From: Cellulomonas persica
Lineage (GTDB): Bacteria; Actinomycetota; Actinomycetes; Actinomycetales; Cellulomonadaceae
Reading direction: 5' to 3'
Length of the DNA: 64,000 nt
Assembly (NCBI RefSeq): GCF_007989825.1
Contig: NZ_BJUA01000002.1
Coordinates: 186,001 to 250,000, forward strand
Position numbers and translations under genes: made by a program. Positions 16,635-24,901 of the stretch are shown in pieces; position 1 is the stretch's first letter; every line of letters starts with the position of its first letter. The notes under the pieces were generated by a model. It was given only the letters and a program-made list of their open reading frames with translations. It had not been told where the DNA came from and ran no database searches.

Positions 16635-17602
16635 TGCGTCGCCTCCTCGGCCTCGGCCTCTGCCTCGTACTGCTCGACGACGTCGTCCTCGAGCAGGCGG
16701 TCGTCACCGAGGTCCGTGTCGTGGTGCGCACCCAGGTAGGCGTCGACGACCGCCTGGTCCTGCATGATCGTCTCGGGCGGGCCCTCGGCGACGATCCGGC
16801 CCTCCGCCATGACGACGACCCAGTCGGAGATGTGGCGGACCATGTGCATGTCGTGCTCGACGAACAGCACGGTCATTCCCTCGTCGCGCAGGCCCGTGAT
16901 GTGGCCGAGCAGCGACTGCGTGAGCGCTGGGTTCACGCCGGCCATCGGCTCGTCGAGCATGACCATCGTGGGGTGCGTCATGAGGGCACGCGCCATCTCG
17001 AGGAGCTTGCGCTGCCCGCCGGACAGGCTCCCCGCGAAGTCGTCGGCCTTGGTGTCGAGCTTGAACCGCTCGAGCAGCTCGTAGGCACGCGCCGTGATCG
17101 CGGCCTCCTGCGAGCGCCACACGGACGGCAGGAGCGACGCGAGCAGGTTCTCGCCGCGCTGGCCGGTGGCACCGAGCCGCATGTTGTCGATCACCGTCAT
17201 GCGCGACAGCGCCTTGGTGAGCTGGAACGTGCGGACCATCCCGGCGGACGCCATGCGCGCCGCGGTGCGGCCGTGCACGGGGCGGCCTTCGAACGACCAC
17301 TCGCCGACGTCCGCCTTGTCGAACCCGGTTAGCAGGTTGAACAGCGTGGTCTTGCCCGCGCCGTTCGGGCCGATCAGGGCCGTGATCGCGCCACGCTGCA
17401 CCTCGAGGTGCTCGACGTCGACCGCGTTGATCCCGCCGAAGCTCCGGCGGACGCCGTCGGCGACGATGATCGGGTCGGGCTTGGGCGCGCCGGGCACGCG
17501 CGGCACCGCCGCGAGGTCCTTCGCGATGCGCTCGCGAGGCACCACGCCCGCGCCGCCCACGCGCGCGTCGGGGGCGGGCGTCGGGGGAGTCTCAGCGGAC
17601 AT
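16631..17602 (-). CDS. livG: Branched-chain amino acid ABC transporter ATP-binding protein LivG
   Basis: This 323-residue ATPase has Walker A GPNGAGKTT, signature LSGGQRKLL and Walker B MVMLDEPMAGV. The C-terminal motif AEGPPETI is typical of LivG. It has about 45 extra residues before the domain and an acidic tail. It overlaps livM by 11 bases and livF by four, so the operon is tightly coupled. The partner of LivF in the nucleotide-binding pair. Confidence 0.93.
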   Translation of the reverse strand: MSAETPPTPAPDARVGGAGVVPRERIAKDLAAVPRVPGAPKPDPIIVADGVRRSFGGINAVDVEHLEVQRGAITALIGPNGAGKTTLFNLLTGFDKADVGEWSFEGRPVHGRTAARMASAGMVRTFQLTKALSRMTVIDNMRLGATGQRGENLLASLLPSVWRSQEAAITARAYELLERFKLDTKADDFAGSLSGGQRKLLEMARALMTHPTMVMLDEPMAGVNPALTQSLLGHITGLRDEGMTVLFVEHDMHMVRHISDWVVVMAEGRIVAEGPPETIMQDQAVVDAYLGAHHDTDLGDDRLLEDDVVEQYEAEAEAEEATQ

Positions 17603-18578
17603 CGATCGCCAGCTCCTTCTTGTCGCCGAGGACTCCTTGTGGTCGGAAGATCACGAGGAGCATGAGGGTCAGTCCGACGAGCATCCAGGAGAACGCCTCG
17701 GACTGCGTGCTGGTGATGAACGACAGCTCGGCGTCCCGCAGGATGCTCTTGACGAGCATGAACACCGTCCACAGCAGCACCGAGCCCAGGACGGGCCCGA
17801 ACACCGTCGCGGCGCCGCCGAGCAGCAGGATCGTCCAGATGTTGAAGGTCGTCGTACGTCCCATCGCGTCGGCCTGGACCGACGTCGGGAGCGTGTAGAA
17901 GATGCCGGCGATCGCACCACCGATGCCGCCGAGGACGAGCGCCTGCATCTTGTAGCCGTAGACGTTCTTGCCGAGCGCCCGCACGGCGTCCTCGTCCTCG
18001 CGGATGCCCTTGAGCACGCGACCCCACGGGCTGCGCATCCAGCGCCACACGAGCAGGCAGCCGATCGCGACCGCGACCCACGCGACGAGGCGCAGCCACC
18101 ACGAGTTCGACGTGCAGTTCGGGTACGTCCAGAGCCAGAGCGTCGTCGAGCCGTCCGGGAACGGGCAGAGCGACTCGAACGACTCCTTGTAGCCGTCGCC
18201 GCCGGACAGGCCGGAGTTGCCGCCGGTGAGCGAGGTGAGCGACGTCGAACGGCTGATGATGCGCACGATCTCCGCGGCCGCGATCGTGACGATCGACAGG
18301 TAGTCGCCGCGCAGCTTGAGCGTCGGGATGCCGAGCAGGATGCCGAACAGGACCGCCGCGACCATGGCGGCGATCACGGAGGCGAAGAACGGCCAGCCGG
18401 CGATCGCGGTGATCGCGTAGGCGTAGGCGCCGAGCAGCATGAAGCCCGCCTGCCCGAAGTTGAGCAGTCCCGTCATGCCGAAGTGGATGTTGAGGCCGAT
18501 CGCCGCGAGCGCGTAGGCGGCGGTCGCGGGTGCGAACGCCTCGCCGGCGACGTTGGTGAGGATCCGGGTCCAGTCCAT
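17592..18578 (-). CDS. livM: Branched-chain amino acid ABC transporter permease LivM
   Basis: This is a 328-residue integral membrane permease with about nine hydrophobic segments and the family motif GRVLKGIREDEDAVRALGKNV for docking the ATPase. FGMTGLLNFGQAGFMLLGAY near residue 33 is the conserved pore motif. The insert SGGDGYKESFESLCPFPDGS faces outward and holds one Cys. It follows livH by 16 bases and overlaps livG. Confidence 0.92.
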   Translation of the reverse strand: MDWTRILTNVAGEAFAPATAAYALAAIGLNIHFGMTGLLNFGQAGFMLLGAYAYAITAIAGWPFFASVIAAMVAAVLFGILLGIPTLKLRGDYLSIVTIAAAEIVRIISRSTSLTSLTGGNSGLSGGDGYKESFESLCPFPDGSTTLWLWTYPNCTSNSWWLRLVAWVAVAIGCLLVWRWMRSPWGRVLKGIREDEDAVRALGKNVYGYKMQALVLGGIGGAIAGIFYTLPTSVQADAMGRTTTFNIWTILLLGGAATVFGPVLGSVLLWTVFMLVKSILRDAELSFITSTQSEAFSWMLVGLTLMLLVIFRPQGVLGDKKELAIDVR

Positions 18579-18594
18579 GGTGTCCCTCCTGGCC

Positions 18595-20034
18595 TCAGCC
18601 GATCCGGTCCCGGCGACCGAGGATGCCCTGCGGTCGCACGAGGAGGACGAGGATGAGGATGAGCAGCGCGCCGGCGTACTTCATGTCCGACGGGATGACG
18701 AGGCTCGACATCTCGGCGACCACGCCGATCACGAGCGAGCCGGCCAGGGCGCCCCACGCGGTGCCGAGACCGCCGAGCGTCACGGCCGCGAACATCAGCA
18801 GCAGCACGGTCCCGCCCATGTTCCAGGCGGTGGACTGGAAGTACAGGCCGACGAGCACGCCACCGAGCGCGGCGAGCCCGGCGGCCCCGGTCCAGACGAT
18901 GCGGATCACGCGCTCCACCCCGATGCCCGAGGCTGCCGCGAGGGCGGGGTTGTCGGAGACCGCGCGCGTGGCGCGGCCGGTGCGCGTGTAGAGCAGGAAG
19001 ACCGCCGCCGCCGCGAGCACGGCCGCGGCGATGCCGGCCGAGAGCAGGCTCTGCACGGTGAGCGTCACGGGGCCGATCGCCACGGGCTTCGGGTTCGTCG
19101 TGTCGATCCGCAACCGGCCGCCGCCGAGCAGGAACTGGAAGAGGTACTGCAGCACCATCGACAGACCGATCGTGACGATCATCTGCTGGGTCAGCCCGAC
19201 CCTGCGGCGCCGCAGCGGCCGCCAGATGCCCGCGTCCTGCAGCCATCCCGAGGCCGCGCCGCAGAGCGTCGCCAGGATCGCGGCGAGCCACAGGTCCATC
19301 CCGACGACCTGCACGAACGTGTAGGCGAGGATCGCGCCGAGCGTGACCTGCTCACCGTGCGCGAAGCTGCTGAGCCCGGTCGTGCCGTAGATCAGGGACA
19401 GGCCGACCGACGCGAGGGCGAGCAGCAGGCCGAACACGAGGCCGTTCGCGAGCTGCTGCATGACGCGCTTGCCCGAGACCCCTCCGGTGGCGGACGAGTC
19501 GCCGCCGGAGGGCCGGTCGGTCGTCGGTGCTGTCGTGGCACCCTGCGTGGGCTCCGCCGACGGCGCAGCGCCGGTCGGTTCTCCGAGCGGGAACAGCGCG
19601 CGGGACTGCGAGTTCAGGAGCACCTTGACGGTGCGCGTCGTCGCGGACGGGTCGCGCAGCTGCTCGCCCTCGGGCAGGGTCGCCGGGTCGATCGTGACGG
19701 TGTACTCGCCCGCGGCGGTCACGGGTACGGACCAGACCCCGTCGTCGCCGGTGGTCACGGTGCTCGACCCACCAGCTCCCTCGACCGTGATCGAGACGCC
19801 GGCGGCCGGCTGGCCCTCCGCCGTCTTGACGGTGCCCGTGACGCAGCCGGTCGTCGCGTCCGGCGTGCACGGTTGCGAGGCAGCCGCGTGCGCGGGCCAC
19901 GCCTGCAGCACGACCGCGATCAGCGCGGCGACGAGGAGCGTGACCGCTCCCGTACCCCTCCGCATGCGCAGCGATGCCGTGGCCTGGCCTCGAGTCGTGC
20001 TCGGTGCTCGTCCTGGATGGGCGAGAGCGCTCAC
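18595..20034 (-). CDS. livH: Permease LivH with an extracytoplasmic N-terminal domain
   Basis: The last 290 residues or so are a normal LivH permease (GLVFGLLLALASVGLSLIYGT, FAHGEQVTLGAIL). Before them is an unusual lead of about 185 residues. It has a signal-like helix (about 26-50), a carboxypeptidase-regulatory-type beta domain (about 60-145: GTVKTAEGQPAAGVSITV, then AAGEYTVTI), and a Thr/Pro/Ser-rich linker. The GTG start has GGAGG six bases before it. The domain would sit outside the membrane beside the receptor docking face. The frame is continuous, so this looks like a true fusion. The domain's role is unknown. Confidence 0.88.
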   Translation of the reverse strand: MSALAHPGRAPSTTRGQATASLRMRRGTGAVTLLVAALIAVVLQAWPAHAAASQPCTPDATTGCVTGTVKTAEGQPAAGVSITVEGAGGSSTVTTGDDGVWSVPVTAAGEYTVTIDPATLPEGEQLRDPSATTRTVKVLLNSQSRALFPLGEPTGAAPSAEPTQGATTAPTTDRPSGGDSSATGGVSGKRVMQQLANGLVFGLLLALASVGLSLIYGTTGLSSFAHGEQVTLGAILAYTFVQVVGMDLWLAAILATLCGAASGWLQDAGIWRPLRRRRVGLTQQMIVTIGLSMVLQYLFQFLLGGGRLRIDTTNPKPVAIGPVTLTVQSLLSAGIAAAVLAAAAVFLLYTRTGRATRAVSDNPALAAASGIGVERVIRIVWTGAAGLAALGGVLVGLYFQSTAWNMGGTVLLLMFAAVTLGGLGTAWGALAGSLVIGVVAEMSSLVIPSDMKYAGALLILILVLLVRPQGILGRRDRIG

Positions 20035-20502
20035 CGAGGACCTCCGTCCTGTGCTCGCAACACCGTCCCGGGGATCAGGCGGTGGTCCTGCGTGTCAGCT
20101 CGTCGTCGTTCCGCTTCGTTCCGTGCTCCGTGCTGTCGCCGCGTCCTGCTCCCGAACGGGTGGCGCGACCGGCGCGACACTGCGTCCGGACGTGCACCGT
20201 GCGGGGCTACCGGTCGGTACGGACGCGAGCCGGGCCGACGTTAGGCACTGATTGTGTCCGTCTCGTTTCGGGTTGCCCAGAGGTAGGTTGCATGTCGCAC
20301 GATCGGACGTATCGTCGCCCGATGTCACAGACGCGCCCGGATCGTACCGATGCTCGGCGTGTCGCGCGGACCTGCGGGTCGCAGCGCTGAGGCAGGACTA
20401 GGCACAGCAGCCCGGTGTGGGCCATGATCGACGTCGGCGCCGTCGTGGGCAGCGAGGCGTGCCGGAGTCCGGAGCCCCCTCATCCGCCGGAGGTACACGA
20501 CC
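20035..20502. other. Divergent intergenic region livH / GNAT
   Basis: No gene was found in these 468 bases. The segment around 20225-20330 is clearly less GC-rich than its surroundings and should hold the promoters. A minus-strand TAACGT near 20238 could serve livH, leaving a long leader. A plus-strand TATCGT (20310-20315) could serve the acetyltransferase and lies inside a weak inverted repeat ACGAT/ATCGT (20299-20315). None of these is strong. Confidence 0.4.
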
Positions 20503-21183
20503 GTGCGTCCCGGAGTGCAAGCACGAGCTGCGCTGCCCGAAGACCTCGACGACCTCGTCCACCTGTGCCTCGAGGCGCGCAAGGAGGCCGGGACCGGAGC
20601 TCAGCTCTGCACCGACGACACCGACCGGCTGCGGCGGCAGCTGGGAGCGCTCCTCGCGGTCGACGGCGGCATCGTGCTCGTGGGGACGCTCGACGACCAG
20701 CCCGCGGGCCTGCTGCTCGGTCGACTCGTCGGCCCGAGCCTGTTCGCCGACGGGACCTCGCTGGCGCTCGAGGCCATCTACGTCCTGGGCACGGCGCGTC
20801 GTCGTGGGCTCGGCCACACCCTCCTGGCCCACGCCGCGGGCGTCGCCGAGCAGAACGGCGCCGCCGAGGTGTACGCCGCCCCGCTGCCCGGTGCGCGCGG
20901 CATGCAGCGCTTCCTCGCGCGGCTCGGTTTCGCTCCCGCCGCGGCCTTCCGGGTCGCCGGGACGGCAGCCCTGCAGCGCCGGCTCCAGCACGACCACGGC
21001 GCGGCGAGCGTCGCGGTGCGCCGCCCGTCGTCGCGCGGCCTCGAGGACCTCATCGCGCGTCGCCGTCAGGCGCGCGCGGCGCGTCAGCCGTCGGAGGCGG
21101 ACCAGGCGGGCACGGGCGTCGGCCTGCGGATCGACCGCGCGGTCGGCGTGGTGCGCAGCGTCCCGCTCACCGGGCGTCGATGA
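20503..21183 (+). CDS. GNAT-family N-acetyltransferase
   Basis: This 226-residue protein has one GNAT fold at residues about 5-150. The acetyl-CoA loop appears as VLGTARRRGLGHTLL (Arg/Gln-x-x-Gly-x-Gly/Ala type). An Arg-rich tail of about 50 residues follows. GNAT enzymes transfer acetyl groups to amines; the acceptor here is unknown. The GTG start is chosen because CGGAGG lies nine bases before it. The last 17 bases overlap the end of the converging thioesterase gene. Confidence 0.85.
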   Translation: MRPGVQARAALPEDLDDLVHLCLEARKEAGTGAQLCTDDTDRLRRQLGALLAVDGGIVLVGTLDDQPAGLLLGRLVGPSLFADGTSLALEAIYVLGTARRRGLGHTLLAHAAGVAEQNGAAEVYAAPLPGARGMQRFLARLGFAPAAAFRVAGTAALQRRLQHDHGAASVAVRRPSSRGLEDLIARRRQARAARQPSEADQAGTGVGLRIDRAVGVVRSVPLTGRR

Positions 21184-21580
21184 GCATGCAGGTCAGCCGG
21201 GCGGTGCACAGCCGCCTCCCGGACTGGTCCTCGATCACGACGTCGTAGGTCGCCAGGCTCCGTCCGAGGTGCACGGCGCGTGCCGTCCCGGTGACGACGC
21301 CCGCCCGGGCCGACCGGTGGTGCGTCGCGCTCAGCTCGATGCCGACGGCCGTCCGCCCGGGTCCCGCGTGCACGACGGCGGCGTAGGAGCCCAGCGTCTC
21401 GGCGAGCGCTGCCGTCGCGCCGCCGTGCAGCAGCCCGAACGGCTGCGTGTTGCCCTCGACCGGCATCGTCGCCACCGCGCGCTCCGCCGAGAGCTCGGTC
21501 ACCTCGATCCCCAGACGTTCGATGAGGGTGCCCCGCTCGGCGAGGCGGGGGTCGGGTGCGAGCGCAGGAGTGTCGGACAT
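21167..21580 (-). CDS. PaaI-type hotdog-fold thioesterase
   Basis: The 137-residue product has the PaaI/YigI hotdog pattern: PFGLLHGGATAALAETLGS, then GIELSATHHRSARAGVVTGTA. The helix Asp of many members is Glu here (AETLGS). It should cleave acyl- or aryl-CoA thioesters in the cytoplasm. It starts at an ATG within a base or so of the alternative polA start on the opposite strand, and its tail overlaps the acetyltransferase gene. An upstream in-frame ATG exists but lies inside polA. Confidence 0.88.
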   Translation of the reverse strand: MSDTPALAPDPRLAERGTLIERLGIEVTELSAERAVATMPVEGNTQPFGLLHGGATAALAETLGSYAAVVHAGPGRTAVGIELSATHHRSARAGVVTGTARAVHLGRSLATYDVVIEDQSGRRLCTARLTCMLIDAR

Positions 21581-21586
21581 GGCAGA

Positions 21587-21599
21587 TAGGTTGGCACCC
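21587..21599 (+). promoter_or_regulatory. Leaderless-type promoter of polA
   Basis: TAGGTT (21587-21592) lies seven bases before the GTG at 21600, so transcription probably starts at the first codon. The same arrangement occurs before uvrA, uvrB, uvrC and other genes here. Confidence 0.55.
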
Positions 21600-24329
21600 G
21601 TGAGCGACGAACAGCCAGCCGCCCGTCCCGCCGGACCCGCCCGCCTCCTGCTCATCGACGGCCACTCGATGGCGTACCGCGCGTTCTTCGCCCTCCCGGT
21701 GGAGAACTTTGCGACGTCGTCGGGTCAGCCGACGAACGCGGTGTTCGGCTTCACCTCGATGCTCGCGAACCTGCTGCGCGACGAGCAGCCGACTCACGTC
21801 GCCGTCGCATTCGACCTGGGACGTACGACGTTCCGCACCGAGCGCTACGAGGCCTACAAGGGCACCCGGGACGCCACGCCCGAGCCGTTCCGCGGCCAGG
21901 TCGACGTGATCCGGCGCGTGCTCGAGCCGCTGCACATCCCCGTCATCACCAAGGAGCGGTACGAGGCGGACGACGTGCTGGCCACGCTCACCGAGCAGGC
22001 ACGCGCGCAGGGCATGCAGGTGCTGATCTGCTCGGGGGACCGGGACTCGTTCCAGCTCGTGCGCGACGACGTCACGGTGCTCTACCCCGTCCGCGGCGTC
22101 TCCGAGCTCGCGCGCATGACGCCCGAGGCGGTGACCGCCAAGTACGGCGTGCCGCCCGAGCGCTACAGCGACCTCGCCGCGCTCGTCGGCGAGACGTCCG
22201 ACAACCTCCCGGGCGTGCCGGGCGTCGGGCCCAAGACGGCCGCGAAGTGGCTCACGCAGCACGGCGACCTCGCCGGGGTCGTCGCCGCCGCGGACCGGAT
22301 CACCGGCAAGGCGGGGGAGTCGCTGCGCGAGAACCTCGCCCAGGTCCAGCTCAACCGCGAGCTCAACCAGCTCGTGACCGACCTCGAGCTGCCCGTGGGC
22401 CCCGAGGACCTCGAGGTGCGCGAGTGGGACCGCCAGGCGCTGCACACCATCCTCGACGAGCTCGAGTTCCGCACGTTGCGGGACCGGCTGTTCGCGATGC
22501 TCCCCGAGCAGTCGAGCGTCGCCGCGGTCGCGGTCGCGGCGGCCGCGCTCGAGCTGGACGAGCTCGCGGAGGGTGCGCTCGGGCCGTGGCTCGCGGCGCG
22601 GTCCGGCGCGGTGCTCGGCCTGGACGTGCGGGGCAACGGCGCACCGTCCGGCGGGGACGCGTGGGGTCTCGCGGTCGCCGACGCGGACGGGCGGGCCGTC
22701 GTCGTGGATCTCGCGCAGGTCGCCCCCGTCGACGAGCAGGCCCTGGCGGCGTGGCTCGCCGACCCGGCGGCCGGCAAGGTCGTGCACGGGGCCAAGGTCG
22801 CGGCGCACGCGCTGCGGGGCCGCGGACTGGCCCTCGCGGGCGTGGTCGACGACACGGAGCTGGCCGCGTACCTCTGCCAGCCGGACCGCCGCGCGTACGA
22901 CCTGCCCGACCTCGCGATCGGGTACCTGCACCGCGAGCTCGGCGAGGACGATGCCGCCGACGGCGCGCAGGGAGCTCTCGACCTGGAGCTGGACGGCACG
23001 GGCGAGGACCGTCGCGCCGCGGTGCGCGCCGCCGCGGTGCGCGACCTCGCCGACGTGCTCGCCTCCGAGGTCGCCGACCGCGGCGCCGCGCACCTGCTGT
23101 CCGACGTCGAGCTGCCCCTGCAGGACGTGCTGGTCCGCGTCGAGGCCACGGGGATCCAGGTCGACGCCGAGCGCCTGCGCGAGCTCGAGCGGTCGTTCGA
23201 CGCGCAGGTGACGCGTGCCGCGGACGAGGCGTTCGCGGTGATCGGGCGCGAGGTCAACCTCGGCTCGCCCAAGCAGCTGCAGGAGGTCCTGTTCGACCAG
23301 CTCCAGATGCCCAAGACGAAGCGGATCAAGACGGGCTACACGACGGACGCGGCCGCGCTCACCGACCTGTTCGCGCGCACGCAGCACCCGTTCCTCGAGC
23401 ACCTGCTCGCACACCGCGACGCGATCCGGCTGCGGCAGACGGTCGAGGGGCTGCAGCGCTCGATCGCGCCGGACGGGCGGATCCACACCACGTTCCAGCA
23501 GACGATCGCGGCGACGGGCCGCCTGTCGTCGACGGACCCGAACCTGCAGAACATCCCGATCCGCACGGAGGCGGGACGGCAGATCCGGCGCGCGTTCGTG
23601 GTCGGCCCGGGCTACGAGACGCTGCTGACGGCGGACTACTCCCAGATCGAGATGCGCATCATGGCTCACCTGTCGGGCGACGAGGGGTTGATCGCGGCGT
23701 TCCGCTCGGGCGAGGACCTGCACAGCTACGTCGGCTCCCGGGTGTTCGGCGTCCCGACCGACCAGGTCACGGCCGCGCAGCGGTCCAAGATCAAGGCGAT
23801 GTCCTACGGCCTGGCGTACGGGCTCTCGGCGTTCGGCCTGTCGCAGCAGCTGTCGATCGAGCGGTCCGAGGCTGCCACGCTCATGGAGGACTACTTCGAG
23901 CGGTTCGGCGGCGTGCGCGACTACCTGACGGGCGTCGTCGACACGGCGCGTGCGACGGGATACACGGCCACCGTGCTCGACCGTCGTCGCTACCTGCCGG
24001 ACCTCACGAGCGACAACCGGCAGCGCCGCGAGGCGGCCGAGCGCATGGCGCTCAACGCGCCGATCCAGGGCAGCGCGGCCGACCTCATCAAGCTGGCGAT
24101 GCTGGGGGTCGACCGCGAGCTGCGTCGCCGGGGCCTGACGTCACGCATGCTCCTGCAGGTGCATGACGAGCTCGTGCTCGAGGTCGCGCCCGGCGAGCGC
24201 GACGAGGTCGAGCAGCTCGTCCGCGAGAAGATGGCGGACGCCGACGCGGCGCTCCCGGGCGGTCGCCTGGACGTCCCGCTCGACGTGAGCGTCGGCAGCG
24301 GCGCGAGCTGGCACGAGGCCGGCCACTAG
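21600..24329 (+). CDS. polA: DNA polymerase I, proofreading domain degenerate
   Basis: PolA fills gaps in repair and removes Okazaki primers. The 909-residue protein has a 5'-3' nuclease (about 1-300, starting LLLIDGHSMAYRAFFA), a 3'-5' exonuclease-like region (about 310-500) and a polymerase core with TADYSQIEMRI, the O-helix RSKIKAMSYGLAYG and LLQVHDELVLEV. It ends with the family WHEAGH. In the exonuclease region the Asp-x-Glu motif is replaced by LDVRG, so proofreading should be absent, as is common in actinobacteria. GTG at 21600 is preferred because of the leaderless -10; an ATG at 21579 has an AGGAG site and would add seven residues. Confidence 0.95.
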   Translation: MSDEQPAARPAGPARLLLIDGHSMAYRAFFALPVENFATSSGQPTNAVFGFTSMLANLLRDEQPTHVAVAFDLGRTTFRTERYEAYKGTRDATPEPFRGQVDVIRRVLEPLHIPVITKERYEADDVLATLTEQARAQGMQVLICSGDRDSFQLVRDDVTVLYPVRGVSELARMTPEAVTAKYGVPPERYSDLAALVGETSDNLPGVPGVGPKTAAKWLTQHGDLAGVVAAADRITGKAGESLRENLAQVQLNRELNQLVTDLELPVGPEDLEVREWDRQALHTILDELEFRTLRDRLFAMLPEQSSVAAVAVAAAALELDELAEGALGPWLAARSGAVLGLDVRGNGAPSGGDAWGLAVADADGRAVVVDLAQVAPVDEQALAAWLADPAAGKVVHGAKVAAHALRGRGLALAGVVDDTELAAYLCQPDRRAYDLPDLAIGYLHRELGEDDAADGAQGALDLELDGTGEDRRAAVRAAAVRDLADVLASEVADRGAAHLLSDVELPLQDVLVRVEATGIQVDAERLRELERSFDAQVTRAADEAFAVIGREVNLGSPKQLQEVLFDQLQMPKTKRIKTGYTTDAAALTDLFARTQHPFLEHLLAHRDAIRLRQTVEGLQRSIAPDGRIHTTFQQTIAATGRLSSTDPNLQNIPIRTEAGRQIRRAFVVGPGYETLLTADYSQIEMRIMAHLSGDEGLIAAFRSGEDLHSYVGSRVFGVPTDQVTAAQRSKIKAMSYGLAYGLSAFGLSQQLSIERSEAATLMEDYFERFGGVRDYLTGVVDTARATGYTATVLDRRRYLPDLTSDNRQRREAAERMALNAPIQGSAADLIKLAMLGVDRELRRRGLTSRMLLQVHDELVLEVAPGERDEVEQLVREKMADADAALPGGRLDVPLDVSVGSGASWHEAGH

Positions 24330-24359
24330 CCCCGCGACAGCCACCCTGGCGTACCGACA

Positions 24360-24395
24360 GGGCGCGGGCCGAGGCGACACGCCTGGCCCGCGCCC
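24360..24395 (+). terminator. polA terminator
   Basis: An 11-base stem is formed by 24360-24370 and 24385-24395 (GGGCGCGGGCC core), with a 14-base loop. It begins 31 bases after the polA stop. Confidence 0.75.
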
Positions 24396-24481
24396 CGTGC
24401 GTGGTCGTCCACCACGCGGGACGGGAGCCCTGACGCCCCGTCGAGTGTCGGGCGGTTTGCGGTGTGTTGCGAGCGAGATCG

Positions 24482-24497
24482 TGTGTTCTGGGTCACA
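24482..24497. promoter_or_regulatory. CRP/GlxR-like binding site
   Basis: TGTGTTCTGGGTCACA matches the CRP-family consensus TGTGA-N6-TCACA at nine of ten fixed positions, and the flanking G/C pair extends it. It lies 50 bases before the start of the DUF485 gene. In Corynebacterium, GlxR uses this consensus at carbon-uptake genes. Confidence 0.6.
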
Positions 24498-24547
24498 CTC
24501 GCTGCCGGTGGCAATCATGCCTCCGTCCATGCGGGAGGAGACGCAAC

Positions 24548-24901
24548 GTGTCCGAGACGCTCAACGAACCACCCCAGACGCCGTACCAGGTGGTGCAGGC
24601 CAGTCCGGAGTTCCAGGCCCTACGCAGCAGGTTCCGCCGCTTCGTCTTCCCCATGACGGCGCTGTTCCTGGTCTGGTACTTCGTATACGTCCTGCTGGCG
24701 AACTACGCGCACGACTTCATGTCCACGAAGGTGTGGGGCAACATCACGGTCGGCCTGCTGTTCGGGCTCGGCCAGTTCGTGTCGACGTTCGCGATCACCA
24801 TGATCTACGCGCGCTGGGCCAACGACCGGCAGGACCCCGTGGCCGACGAGCTGCGGGCCAAGATCGAGGACGGCGAGCTGGGCGGCGGTGAGCTCGCATG
24901 A
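24548..24901 (+). CDS. DUF485 membrane protein, symporter partner
   Basis: This 117-residue protein of the DUF485 (YjcH-like) family has two transmembrane helices (about 36-58 and 70-95) and a charged C-terminus. The conserved lead SPEFQALRSRFRRFVFPMTALFLVWY is clear. The function is unproven, but genes of this family nearly always precede acetate/monocarboxylate symporters, as here. The GTG start has GGGAGGAG seven bases before it. Its stop overlaps the symporter ATG (ATGA). Confidence 0.9.
   Translation: MSETLNEPPQTPYQVVQASPEFQALRSRFRRFVFPMTALFLVWYFVYVLLANYAHDFMSTKVWGNITVGLLFGLGQFVSTFAITMIYARWANDRQDPVADELRAKIEDGELGGGELA

Noticed and set aside
21579..21599. ATG at 21579 as polA start
   Set aside because: An AGGAG lies before it, so it stays possible. 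The leaderless -10 at 21587 points to the GTG at 21600, which was preferred.
21084..23723. Open frame of 879 codons opposite polA
   Set aside because: It is antisense to conserved PolA motifs and has no start signals or recognisable domain.
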